Assembly: GCA_025935235.1 (NCBI GenBank)
Contig: JAICVT010000167.1
Coordinates: 1 to 9,398 of the forward strand
Length of the DNA: 9,398 bases
Direction: 5' to 3'
Source: Ktedonobacterales bacterium
Lineage (GTDB): Bacteria; Chloroflexota; Ktedonobacteria; Ktedonobacterales; JADMIN01
In this document: in pieces, positions 1-6,519 of the stretch
Position numbering within the stretch: position 1 is the first letter of the stretch
How the letters are laid out: each line of letters starts with the position of its first letter
Program-made: the position numbers and the translations under genes
Notes under the pieces: generated by a model
Told to the model about the DNA's origin: nothing
What the model saw: only the letters and a program-made list of their open reading frames with translations
Databases searched by the model: none

Positions 1-534
1 CTCGCGGGCTTGCTCCATCCAGCGCCGCGGCATGGGGCGGCCACAGCGCTCCCATCGCCCAGGGAGCGTCGCGCTGAGATCGCGTGCGACAGCGCCGAGC
101 GAGCGAAAGCCCGACGGAGCCGGGATCGCCAGACGGCGGAGCAGGCCACCAGCCACCTCAACCGCCTCCTCGATGCCCACATCATTCAGCGAGCGCTGGT
201 GATCCAGCCGCTCCAGCAGCAGCGCCCCGCGCGCTGGATCTGAGGCGAGCAGCCGCACGGCGCCTTGTCCATCCCAGGCAGCCAGCGCCGCCGCCTCGTC
301 GGCGTTCGACTCATCCTTCCACGACACTTTCAGCGCGCACAACTCCTCAGAGCGGCGAACGGGAATGACCAGCCCGAGACCGCCGTGCATACTCGAACCA
401 TCAGGCGCCAGACGCCAGCGCTGGCACAGCTCCTCGATCAGTGCGGGCAGCGCCTCGATCCAGGCGCGGCCAGCAGGCCCTTCTCGCAGCGCGGTCGCCG
501 CCGCAAAGTCCGGTGGAACCGCGATCCTCACCAT
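1..534 (-). CDS. Streptomycin 6-kinase-like phosphotransferase, APH(6)/hydroxyurea kinase family (partial, C-terminus off window)
   Basis: This reading frame is open from an ATG at 534 to the left edge, giving 178 N-terminal residues beginning MVRIAVPPDF. The family transfers phosphate from ATP to the 6-hydroxyl of streptomycin, or to hydroxyurea, in the cytoplasm. The visible part is the kinase N-lobe: a glycine-containing strand (GGLGLVIPVR, residues 51-60), the ATP-binding lysine in ALKVSW (K69), and an acidic helix running into EAAALAAWDGQGAVRLL (about 80-96), then LLLERL (105-110). That block is characteristic of streptomycin and hydroxyurea kinases. The catalytic HGDxxxxN loop would lie beyond the window, so activity cannot be judged. 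A GGGAAGGG ribosome-binding site lies about 10 nt before the ATG. The gene follows the tetracycline-type GTPase by 72 bp on the same strand, so co-transcription is likely. Family assignment is confident; the substrate is inferred. Confidence 0.85.
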   Translation of the reverse strand, partial: MVRIAVPPDFAAATALREGPAGRAWIEALPALIEELCQRWRLAPDGSSMHGGLGLVIPVRRSEELCALKVSWKDESNADEAAALAAWDGQGAVRLLASDPARGALLLERLDHQRSLNDVGIEEAVEVAGGLLRRLAIPAPSGFRSLGAVARDLSATLPGRWERCGRPMPRRWMEQARE

Positions 535-553
535 CGCCCGTCACCCTTCCCGT

Positions 554-603
554 GCGCCACTCGTCGCACGCGAGCGCGCTTGCCCGCGTGCGGCGAGTGG
601 CGC
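554..603 (-). other. Strong intercistronic hairpin between the GTPase and kinase genes
   Basis: The arms 554-572 and 585-603 pair over 19 positions with one G-U type mismatch, around a 12-nt loop. The hairpin starts 3 nt after the stop codon of the upstream GTPase gene and ends just before the kinase ribosome-binding site. No T-run follows on the minus strand, so a classical intrinsic terminator is not supported. An mRNA-stabilising or processing hairpin, or a partial terminator that lowers kinase expression, fits better. Confidence 0.6.
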
Positions 604-606
604 GAG

Positions 607-2568
607 TCAGCTCACCCGCTGGATGTGCAGCAGATACTCCTTGCGGTTGAGCGGATTGTAGTCCATACGCTTGCGGGTCGGGAACGCGCCCACCAGCTTG
701 CGGTAGCCGCCTTCCTCAATCAGCAGCGCGCCCTGGCCCTCAGTGAACGAGGGCAGCGCGCGCCTGAACTCCTCGGTGGTTGCGACCGGCAGCGACCCGG
801 TCAACTGGAAGGTCTCGCCGCGCAGGATGGGCTGGTCGTAGACTGCGCGCTGCGCCGACAGCCGGAACATAGCCGCACTGATGGCGAACGTGGGAACGCT
901 CAGCTCGAACTGGTTGATCGGCTCGTAAACATCCGTGCCAGCCCGCGCCAGCGCCTGCATCACCACCAGCGGCGTCAGACGCCGGAAGTCGCTGGCCTTC
1001 GATCCTGGCGGCCAGACGGTATAATCGAGCGTCACAGCGGCGTCCGTCACCTCCCAGCCGAAGAGTCCCTGCGCCAGCGTCGCGCGCGCCATCTCCTCGA
1101 CGATGCGGGCATAGGCCAGCGGCAGGATGCCGGGGGTGAAGTGGTAGGTCAGCCCATCGCCGAGCGGCCCCGGCGCGATCTTAAAGCCCACCGTCGCGTT
1201 GAACGGATTGTCCTCCGCGCCAGTGAACTCCACAGCGCGCCCCACGCCGCGCGGCTTCTCGACGCAGACGATCGTGGTGGGCGCGAAGCGAGCCGACAGG
1301 CCAAAGCGCTCGGCAAGCGTCGTCTCGATCACCTCCTTCTGCACCTCGCCAAAGATGCGGAGATAGATCGCCTGGTTTGTGGGATCACGCAGGACGGCGA
1401 TCAGTGGGTCTTCCTCCGCCAGCTCCAGCAGCGCCTGATAGAGCCGGTGGTCGTCGGCGGCAAGCTGGGCTTTGATCTGCGTCTCCAGCCGGGGGATAGC
1501 GAAGCGCAGCGCGTGTGCGTGGTCGGACCACCCGCCCAGCGCATCGCCGATCCGCGCGTCTTTCAGTCCCCAGACCTTGCAGAACTCGCCCGCGCCTACC
1601 ACTGGCGTCTGCTCGGTCTTGCCCATCTGAAACAGGTGCAGCTTCTGGACCTTGCCGATATGGATCTCGTCGCCGCCGTCGCGCGTCCTGCGGCGCAGCT
1701 CGATCGCGCTCTTCACGCGCAGGCTGCCCGCGAAGACCCGCGCATAGGCCACCTTCTCGCCCATCGCCGTGCGCTCCAGCTTGAAGACGACCGCCGCGAG
1801 GGGAGCGTCTTCGAGGTCGCTGGAGGAAGGCAGCAGGCGGACGAGATCGGCCAGCAACTCGCGCACGCCCGCGCCGGTGATAGCCGAGCCGAAGAAGACG
1901 GGGTAGAGTCGCCCGGCGCGACTCTGCCGCTCCAGCTCCGCGCCGAGCCGCGCCGCCGAGAGCGAGGCGCCGCCGACGTAGGCGGCCAGCAGGCGATCAT
2001 CGCCCAGCGCGAGCTGCTCGATACAGTCCTGGCGGAAGGCGGGATCGCTGAGATCGTTGCGGATGACGCACGCCTGCTTCGCGCCAATGCGCTCGACGCG
2101 ATAGAGCGGCAGAATGCGCTCGGTGAGCCGCTCGCGGATGCGCGCGAGGAGCTGATCGGCCTGGGCGCCGCCGCGATCAATCTTGTTGATGAAGATCAGC
2201 GTGGGGATGCGCAGCTTTTGCAGGGCGGAGAAGAGAATCGTGGTCTGCGGCTGGATGCCTTCGACGGCGGAGATCAGCAGGATGGCGCCATCGAGGACGC
2301 TGAGCGAGCGCTCGACCTCGGCGAGGAAGTCGGCGTGTCCGGGGGTATCAATCAGGTTGACTTTGTGGTCGTTGACGAAGAACGAGACAACGGAGGCTTT
2401 GATGGTGATGCCTCGTCGCCGCTCCAGCTCCAGCGAGTCGGTCTGGGTCGTGCCGCTATCTACCCGGCCAATCTCGCTGATGACATGGGTTTCATACAGA
2501 ATGCGCTCAGTCAGGCTGGTCTTTCCAGCGTCGACGTGCGCCACGATGCCGATGTTCAGCGTAGTCAC
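607..2568 (-). CDS. Tetracycline-resistance ribosomal protection protein-like GTPase (OtrA/TetM type)
   Basis: This EF-G-like translational GTPase has 653 residues, close to the roughly 640 of TetM/TetO. Proteins of this family bind the ribosome and use GTP to dislodge tetracycline from the decoding site. All G motifs are intact: AHVDAGKTS (10-18), RGITI (52-56), DTPGH (74-78), NKID (128-131) and SAI (228-230). The segment DFLAEVERSLSVLDGAILL is typical of ribosomal protection proteins rather than EF-G. The domain IV region (GLFGWEVTD, then SKASDFRRLTPLV) and the C-terminal NPLNRKEYLLH resemble actinomycete OtrA. The frame extends upstream to an ATG at 2718, but the family N-terminus (TLNIGIVAHVDAGKT) places the start at the GTG at 2568, with AGGA about 12 nt before it. 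A paralogous translation factor that does not confer resistance is the main alternative. An extended -10 promoter lies about 140 bp upstream. Confidence 0.9.
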   Translation of the reverse strand: MTTLNIGIVAHVDAGKTSLTERILYETHVISEIGRVDSGTTQTDSLELERRRGITIKASVVSFFVNDHKVNLIDTPGHADFLAEVERSLSVLDGAILLISAVEGIQPQTTILFSALQKLRIPTLIFINKIDRGGAQADQLLARIRERLTERILPLYRVERIGAKQACVIRNDLSDPAFRQDCIEQLALGDDRLLAAYVGGASLSAARLGAELERQSRAGRLYPVFFGSAITGAGVRELLADLVRLLPSSSDLEDAPLAAVVFKLERTAMGEKVAYARVFAGSLRVKSAIELRRRTRDGGDEIHIGKVQKLHLFQMGKTEQTPVVGAGEFCKVWGLKDARIGDALGGWSDHAHALRFAIPRLETQIKAQLAADDHRLYQALLELAEEDPLIAVLRDPTNQAIYLRIFGEVQKEVIETTLAERFGLSARFAPTTIVCVEKPRGVGRAVEFTGAEDNPFNATVGFKIAPGPLGDGLTYHFTPGILPLAYARIVEEMARATLAQGLFGWEVTDAAVTLDYTVWPPGSKASDFRRLTPLVVMQALARAGTDVYEPINQFELSVPTFAISAAMFRLSAQRAVYDQPILRGETFQLTGSLPVATTEEFRRALPSFTEGQGALLIEEGGYRKLVGAFPTRKRMDYNPLNRKEYLLHIQRVS

Positions 2569-2638
2569 GCAGTATGGTCCTGTTCTTTGCTCGCATGAGC
2601 GTCTCCTCTGGCGTGAAAAGCATGATCTGTCGCCGCAT
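2507..2638 (-). promoter_or_regulatory. Possible leader-peptide ORF overlapping the GTPase start
   Basis: An ATG at 2638, preceded by an AGGGAGAAAG ribosome-binding site, opens a 43-codon frame that ends with TGA at 2507. That is 61 bp inside the GTPase gene and in a different frame. A second in-frame ATG at 2596 has an even better site (AGAGGAGA, about 5 nt away). Both sites look stronger than the one before the GTPase GTG. Short leader ORFs control tet(M) and several macrolide-resistance genes, so coupling or attenuation is plausible here. Expression of this peptide is not shown. Confidence 0.35.
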
Positions 2639-2706
2639 GGTCGTCTTTCTCCCTTTCTGTGGCCGCGCGACGGCTGATGGCTGCCGCGCGGCAAACTGTA
2701 TGGCCT

Positions 2707-2715
2707 AATGTAGCA
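2707..2715 (-). promoter_or_regulatory. Candidate extended -10 promoter element for the GTPase gene
   Basis: The minus strand reads TGCTACATT, which matches the TGnTAnnnT extended -10 form. No good -35 hexamer is visible upstream, where the sequence becomes the G-rich repeat. Transcription starting near 2700 would give a leader of about 130 nt that includes the small ORF. The nearly identical TGCTACACT precedes the TIR gene. Confidence 0.4.
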
Positions 2716-2716
2716 C

Positions 2717-2842
2717 AAACGAGCGCGCCCCCACCCCCACCCCTCCCCCGCTGTGCGGGAGAGGGGAGCTACGGCCGTGGCGCGTGGTAGCGCTCGTTTC
2801 CCTTGCCCTGCGGGAGAGGGCTGGGGTGAGGGCGCGCCTACA
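2717..2842. repeat. Nested palindromic intergenic repeat (REP/MITE-like)
   Basis: Three inverted pairs are visible. AAACGAGCGC (2717-2726) has its exact complement at 2790-2799. Inside this lies a 12-bp hairpin at 2740-2766, with a 3-nt loop and one mismatch. GCGCGCCC plus the C/A-rich run starting at 2723 is complemented at 17 of 20 positions by 2818-2837. The C-rich arm (CCCCCACCCC then CTCCCCCGC) recurs at 4745 and 7700. The region starts right after the phosphotransferase stop and may serve as its terminator. No T-run is present. Confidence 0.6.
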
Positions 2843-3923
2843 TGCCTGCGCTGCCCTCGCAGACCGCCAGGGCACGGCGGGCGAGCGCTGGCACGCCCTC
2901 GCCGAGGCTGGCGAAGAAAGGGTCGTCGGTCGTGCCAGCCAGATGGCGCTTGTAGCTGCCCTCCAGCAGGATCGCTAGCTTCCAGATCGCCAGCGCGACG
3001 TAGAAGGCGACGTGATCCATCTGGCGGCCCGTGCGCGCGGCGTAGCGCTCCACCAGCTCGGCGCGCGTGAGGAAGCCAGGCTGCGCCGAGATGTCCCAGG
3101 CGGCGTCATCCGGCCCGCCGAAGTGGAGATCACCTAGCTCACGCCAGAACGAGAGCAGATAGCCGACATCCGCTAGCGGATCGCCCAGCGTGGCCATCTC
3201 CCAGTCGAGGATGGCGAGGGCGCGGGCGGGCGGCTCTGGCGCGAACAGCAGGTTATCCAGGCGATAGTCGCCGTGCACCAGCGTGGCGGAGCCCGACTCT
3301 GGCAGATGCGTGTGCAACCAGGCGGTCACGGCGTCGAGGTCGGGCAGCGGGCGATTGCGCGAGGCGTCGAGCTGACCCGTCCAGCGGCGCAGTTGGCGCT
3401 CCAGATAGCCCTGCGGCTTGCCCAGGTCGGCCAGCCCGACGGCCTGCCAGTCCACAGCGTGCAGGTCTGCCAGCCGGTCAATCAGCTGCTCGCCCAGCCC
3501 GCGCCGCGCCGCCACATTGGCCTGGAAGGCGGGCGGCAGCGTCGCGCGGATCACCACGCCCTCGACCCACTCCATCAGGTAGAAGGGCGCGCCGACGATG
3601 GTGGGATCGTCGCAGAGCAGCAGCGGGCGCGGCGCGGGAACGCTGGTCTGCTCCAGCCCGCGCAGCACGCGATACTCGCGTCCCACATCATGCGCGGTGG
3701 GCAGCAGCGGACCACGCGGTGGCCGACGTAGCGCCCAGCGCTCAGCTCCGCGCGCGATGGCGAAGGTCTCATTTGAGTGGCCGCCACGGATGCGCTCCAC
3801 TCGCAGGGGCGCCGCGGCGTCTGGACCGGGCAGCGCCTCGGCCAGATAGCGGCCCAGCGCCTCGGCGTCGACCAATTCGGACAAAGAGGACGATGCGGGC
3901 GGCGTGTCTGGCTGATCGCTCAT
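2838..3923 (-). CDS. Phosphotransferase family protein, APH fold, ACAD10/11 N-domain-like
   Basis: This 361-residue protein has an aminoglycoside-phosphotransferase/choline-kinase fold. Visible motifs are GGHSNETF (47-54, nucleotide loop), ALRRPP (64-69), YLMEWVEG (115-122), the catalytic loop HGDYRLDN (217-224), and the metal-binding segment ILDWEMATLGDP (238-249), which replaces the kinase DFG. The combination HGDYRLDNLLF with DWEMATLGDPLADVGYLL is typical of the family related to the N-terminal domain of human ACAD10/ACAD11. In those proteins it phosphorylates 4-hydroxyacyl-CoAs during fatty-acid breakdown. The substrate here is unknown and no acyl-CoA dehydrogenase is visible nearby, so antibiotic resistance should not be assumed. 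The ATG at 3923 is fixed by a near-perfect GGGAGGT site 8 nt upstream. The frame continues upstream to 4751, but that part is antisense to the histidine phosphatase. The first 20 residues look disordered. Confidence 0.88.
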   Translation of the reverse strand: MSDQPDTPPASSSLSELVDAEALGRYLAEALPGPDAAAPLRVERIRGGHSNETFAIARGAERWALRRPPRGPLLPTAHDVGREYRVLRGLEQTSVPAPRPLLLCDDPTIVGAPFYLMEWVEGVVIRATLPPAFQANVAARRGLGEQLIDRLADLHAVDWQAVGLADLGKPQGYLERQLRRWTGQLDASRNRPLPDLDAVTAWLHTHLPESGSATLVHGDYRLDNLLFAPEPPARALAILDWEMATLGDPLADVGYLLSFWRELGDLHFGGPDDAAWDISAQPGFLTRAELVERYAARTGRQMDHVAFYVALAIWKLAILLEGSYKRHLAGTTDDPFFASLGEGVPALARRALAVCEGSAGM

Positions 3924-3981
3924 GCGGAAGACCTCCCTTACGCTCGCATTGCCGCGAGGAACGGCGTCTGCTCTGGCCCAC

Positions 3982-3987
3982 AGTATA
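3982..3987 (-). promoter_or_regulatory. Candidate -10 element for the phosphotransferase gene
   Basis: The minus strand reads TATACT about 59 bp before the ATG at 3923, inside the divergent spacer 3924-4118. No convincing -35 hexamer lies 16-18 bp upstream. The rest of this spacer shows no clear operator. A TATGCT at 4045-4050 on the plus strand could serve the divergent gene but is weaker evidence. Confidence 0.3.
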
Positions 3988-4118
3988 CGCCGCACAATAC
4001 GCCACGATAGTCGCCTCCACTGGCAGTCGAGGCGACGCCCAACGTATGCTGAAGGCGCTGGAGGTAGGCGGCCAGCGCCAGAGAGCGCATGGCGCCTGCG
4101 GAGAGGTGGGGGCGCGCA

Positions 4119-4736
4119 ATGCTGGATGTCGAGAGCCTTTCGCCGATTCCCTATCGCATCGTCTATCTGGTGCGGCACGGTCAATATGAGGCGACACTGG
4201 CGGCGCCTGACCCCGGCGATGGCCCTCTGACGGACTTGGGCCGCGATCAGGCGCACCACGTCGGGCGCCTCCTCAGTGGCTACGAGGTGAGTGTCATCCA
4301 CCACAGCACGCTGATCCGCGCAACCGAGACGGCGCAGATCATCGCCGGCTATCTCCCCGACGCCGAACTGCGCGCCTCGCCACTGCTGAAGGAGTGCCTG
4401 CCGAGCGTCGCGCCCGCCGCGCTGAGCCTGCTGGGCGCCACCGCTACCCCCGACCATCTGCGCCGCAGCGACCGGCAGGCGCGGCAGGTCTTTCGCCAGT
4501 GGTTCCAGCCTCCAGCGGCTGATGCTGGCGAGACGGCCAGAGAGATCATTATCTCCAGCGGCAATCTCATCAGTTACCTCGTCTGCCGCCTGATCGGCGC
4601 ATCGGGCAAGCAGTGGATCCACACGACCATCCAGCACTGTGGCATCAGCGAGATCGTGCTGGGCGGCGGACGCGAGCGGCTGTTGTTGCGCCACAACGAC
4701 ACGGGTCACCTGCCGCGAGAAATGCAGACGATCTGA
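4119..4736 (+). CDS. Histidine phosphatase superfamily (phosphoglycerate mutase-like) protein with altered second active-site histidine
   Basis: This 205-residue cytoplasmic protein belongs to the branch of the superfamily that uses a phosphohistidine. Visible motifs are YLVRHGQYE (16-24) with the nucleophile His20, the phosphate-binding arginine in STLIRATETA (Arg67), and the acidic residue in KECLPS (Glu92). The C-terminal block ISEIVLGGGRERLLLRHNDTGHLP is typical of PGAM5-like and SixA/CobC-like relatives. The segment that normally reads SHGNxIRYLVCR is here SSGNLISYLVCR (146-157), so the second active-site histidine is Ser147 and the following arginine is Ser152. This may lower or change catalysis. 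The ATG at 4119 is preceded by GAGAGGTGG. An in-frame ATG at 4089 would add ten residues and cannot be excluded. The gene diverges from the phosphotransferase and converges with dprA. The substrate is unknown. Confidence 0.85.
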   Translation: MLDVESLSPIPYRIVYLVRHGQYEATLAAPDPGDGPLTDLGRDQAHHVGRLLSGYEVSVIHHSTLIRATETAQIIAGYLPDAELRASPLLKECLPSVAPAALSLLGATATPDHLRRSDRQARQVFRQWFQPPAADAGETAREIIISSGNLISYLVCRLIGASGKQWIHTTIQHCGISEIVLGGGRERLLLRHNDTGHLPREMQTI

Positions 4737-5023
4737 GGGGCGGACCCTCACCCCAACCCCAACCCTCTCCCAGGGGGAGAGTGAGAAGAGCGCTATCTTG
4801 TGGCGAAAATCATCGGGCCTCCGTGCAGTGTATGCCTCATACCAAATCCGTCCCAGTAGTTGTCATCTCGAATAGTAGCCCTGATTTCAAGCGCCGTCCC
4901 CCCATGAGCACATGACAACTGCCCAGACGAACCCCATATCATGCGCCAGCGCAACGAATGTCGGGAGGCATGCAAACTCCCCTCGCCCTCTGGGAGAGGG
5001 ACAGGCATGAGGACCGCAGAGCT
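4737..5023. repeat. MITE-like noncoding segment with nested inverted repeats between convergent genes
   Basis: No gene is visible in this 287-bp spacer. Its ends are related in inverse orientation: GCGGACCCTCACCCC from about 4740, and GCGGTCCTCATGCC read on the minus strand from about 5017. Each end is followed by a CCCTCTCCCAG-type run. Hairpins sit at both ends: CTCTCCC/GGGAGAG at 4765-4781, and CCCTC/GAGGG at 4986-5000. Inside are further nested pairs: ATGCCTC (4832-4838) with GAGGCAT (4965-4971), and AGTTGTCAT (4858-4866) with ATGACAACT (4912-4920). The core is less GC-rich than its surroundings. The end hairpins could terminate the two convergent transcripts. No clear target-site duplication was seen. 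Confidence 0.5.
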
Positions 5024-6316
5024 TCAGCGGGGCAGCGCGTAGGTCATCGGCCCAACGAGCGCGACCATCCCTTTCAGCTCCATCATCGCCAGCGCGCCGG
5101 AGACGAGCGCGACCGGCAAGCCGCTGGCCCGGCACAGGTCGTCAATGTGCCGCGGGTCGCCCGCCGCGCGCAGACAGGCGATCAGCGCGGCCTCGGTCTC
5201 GTCGGCGGGCAGCGCCTCGCGCAGCTCCATCTGCTGCGGAACCATGCTCAGGTTCAGCTCGGTCAGCGCGTCTTCCGCCGAGAGGATCAGCTTCGCGCCG
5301 TCCTGGATCAGCCGGTTGGCGCCTGCGCTGCCCCGGTTGGTGATGGCGCCCGGCACGGCGAAGATGTCGCGGCCCTGCTCGGCAGCGAAGCGCGCGGTAA
5401 TCAGCGCGCCGCTGGCCTCAGGGGCCTCCGTCACCAGCACCGCAAGCGAAAGCCCGCTGATGATGCGGTTGCGCGCGGGGAAGTTGCCCGCCTCGGGCTG
5501 GGTTCCCGGCGGAAACTCCGTCACGATGGCGCCCTGCTCCACGATGCGCGCCGCCAGCCGCGCGTTCTCTGGCGGATAGACCAGATCGGGGCCGCAGCCC
5601 AGCACAGCGATGGTGCGCCCGCCCGCGCTGAGCGCCGCGCTGTGGGCGTGGGTATCAACGCCGCGCGCCAGCCCGCTGACGATGGTGACGCGCTGCGCCG
5701 CCAGATCGCCCGCCAGCAGATCGGTCACATGCCGGCCATAGGCGCTGATGTTGCGGGTGCCGACGACACCAACCGCCAAATCATCTTCGGGGAGCAGCCG
5801 CCCACGCACGTAGAGCACGGGCGGCGGAGCGGGAATCTCGCGCAGCAGCCGCGGATACTCGGCGTCCACCACGCGCAGCGCGCCGATGCGCTGGCGAACG
5901 ATCCGCTCCAGCTCGGCGGCAGGGATGATGCCACGACGCTGGCGCTCGAAGGCGCTGGCGGTGCGCTCATCCAGCCCGGCTGCACGCCAGTCGGCGGGCG
6001 CCGCCTCCCACGCGCCGCGCGCCGAGCCGAAGGCGTCGAGCAACAGCGTGAAGCGCGCCGGGCCGATGCCCTTGACGCGATTGAGCGCCAGCCAGTACGG
6101 CAGATCGGGGTCGTCCAGCGCGCCGACCGGGCGCATCGGGTCGGGCGCCTCCGCGGGCGAGGAGAGATAGGGCTGCGCGGGTGGCGGCGTCCAGCCTGGC
6201 AGTTCGCCCGTCATGGCAGCCACGTCCGGGAGTTCCTCGGATGGCTCATCCGGGAAGAGCGGAGCCGCGTCGTCGTTGAGCGCAGTCGCGCGCGCGCCTC
6301 GCCGCCTGGACGCCAT
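5024..6316 (-). CDS. dprA: DNA-processing protein DprA
   Basis: DprA (430 residues) binds incoming single-stranded DNA during natural transformation and loads RecA onto it. In domain order: residues 1-65 are a low-complexity, acidic and proline-rich extension. A SAM/HhH-like region follows with ALNRVKGIGPARFTLLL (77-93). The Rossmann-like core has GVVGTRNISAYG (183-194), SGLARGVDTHAHSAAL (214-229), VLGCGPDLVYPPEN (238-251), GNFPARNRIISGLS (277-290) and EASGALITA (300-308) up to AVPG (320-323). A C-terminal winged helix, common in DprA, spans about 372-430. The frame runs upstream to 6589. The ATG at 6316 is preferred because AGGAAGAGGG precedes it and the longer N-terminus has no domain. The gene is divergent from the yihY-like gene and convergent with the phosphatase gene. 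The 203-bp upstream spacer shows no convincing promoter. Confidence 0.94.
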   Translation of the reverse strand: MASRRRGARATALNDDAAPLFPDEPSEELPDVAAMTGELPGWTPPPAQPYLSSPAEAPDPMRPVGALDDPDLPYWLALNRVKGIGPARFTLLLDAFGSARGAWEAAPADWRAAGLDERTASAFERQRRGIIPAAELERIVRQRIGALRVVDAEYPRLLREIPAPPPVLYVRGRLLPEDDLAVGVVGTRNISAYGRHVTDLLAGDLAAQRVTIVSGLARGVDTHAHSAALSAGGRTIAVLGCGPDLVYPPENARLAARIVEQGAIVTEFPPGTQPEAGNFPARNRIISGLSLAVLVTEAPEASGALITARFAAEQGRDIFAVPGAITNRGSAGANRLIQDGAKLILSAEDALTELNLSMVPQQMELREALPADETEAALIACLRAAGDPRHIDDLCRASGLPVALVSGALAMMELKGMVALVGPMTYALPR

Positions 6317-6436
6317 CCACTTCCACCCTCTTCCTGACGCGCTGCTCGCGCTCGTCCGGCCGCTCACCCGGCTGTCTGATACAACGCGAAAGCGGCAGGC
6401 GGTGTAACGCGCGACGCGATTGGCGCTACATGGAGG

Positions 6437-6452
6437 ACTCACAGAGGTGAGT
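6437..6452. other. Small hairpin in the dprA/yihY divergent spacer
   Basis: ACTCAC (6437-6442) pairs with GTGAGT (6447-6452) around a 4-nt loop, and GGCGC lies on both sides. It could be an operator half-site pair or leader structure. It is short enough to occur by chance. Confidence 0.25.
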
Positions 6453-6519
6453 GGCGCCCCAGATGCGTTTGTGGTCGCCAGGGGCATCCTGATGCGACAG
6501 GAGAAGGGAGCGCAGGCAG

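Noticed and set aside
265..2598. A 777-residue open frame on the plus strand
   Set aside because: It is antisense to the GTPase gene, and its product is an Arg/Gln/Ala-rich composition with no domain. Long antisense frames are expected opposite GC-rich genes.
2569..2718. ATG at 2718 as the GTPase start
   Set aside because: The added 50 residues are basic and unlike any family member, and the frame overlaps the candidate promoter. The GTG at 2568 matches the family N-terminus.
3924..4751. Upstream extension of the phosphotransferase frame, which would give 637 residues
   Set aside because: The extension is antisense to the histidine phosphatase and has no domain. The ATG at 3923 has a near-perfect ribosome-binding site.
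4793..5008. A 71-residue minus-strand frame in the MITE-like spacer
   Set aside because: There is no convincing ribosome-binding site or domain, and the frame runs through both terminal and internal inverted repeats.
4742..5014. CRISPR-like array from the repeated C-rich/G-rich units
   Set aside because: The units are inverted and only two per locus, with no regular spacer length and no cas genes in the window.
4958..6337. A 459-residue plus-strand frame
   Set aside because: It is antisense to dprA, whose family motifs are complete. The product has no recognisable domain.
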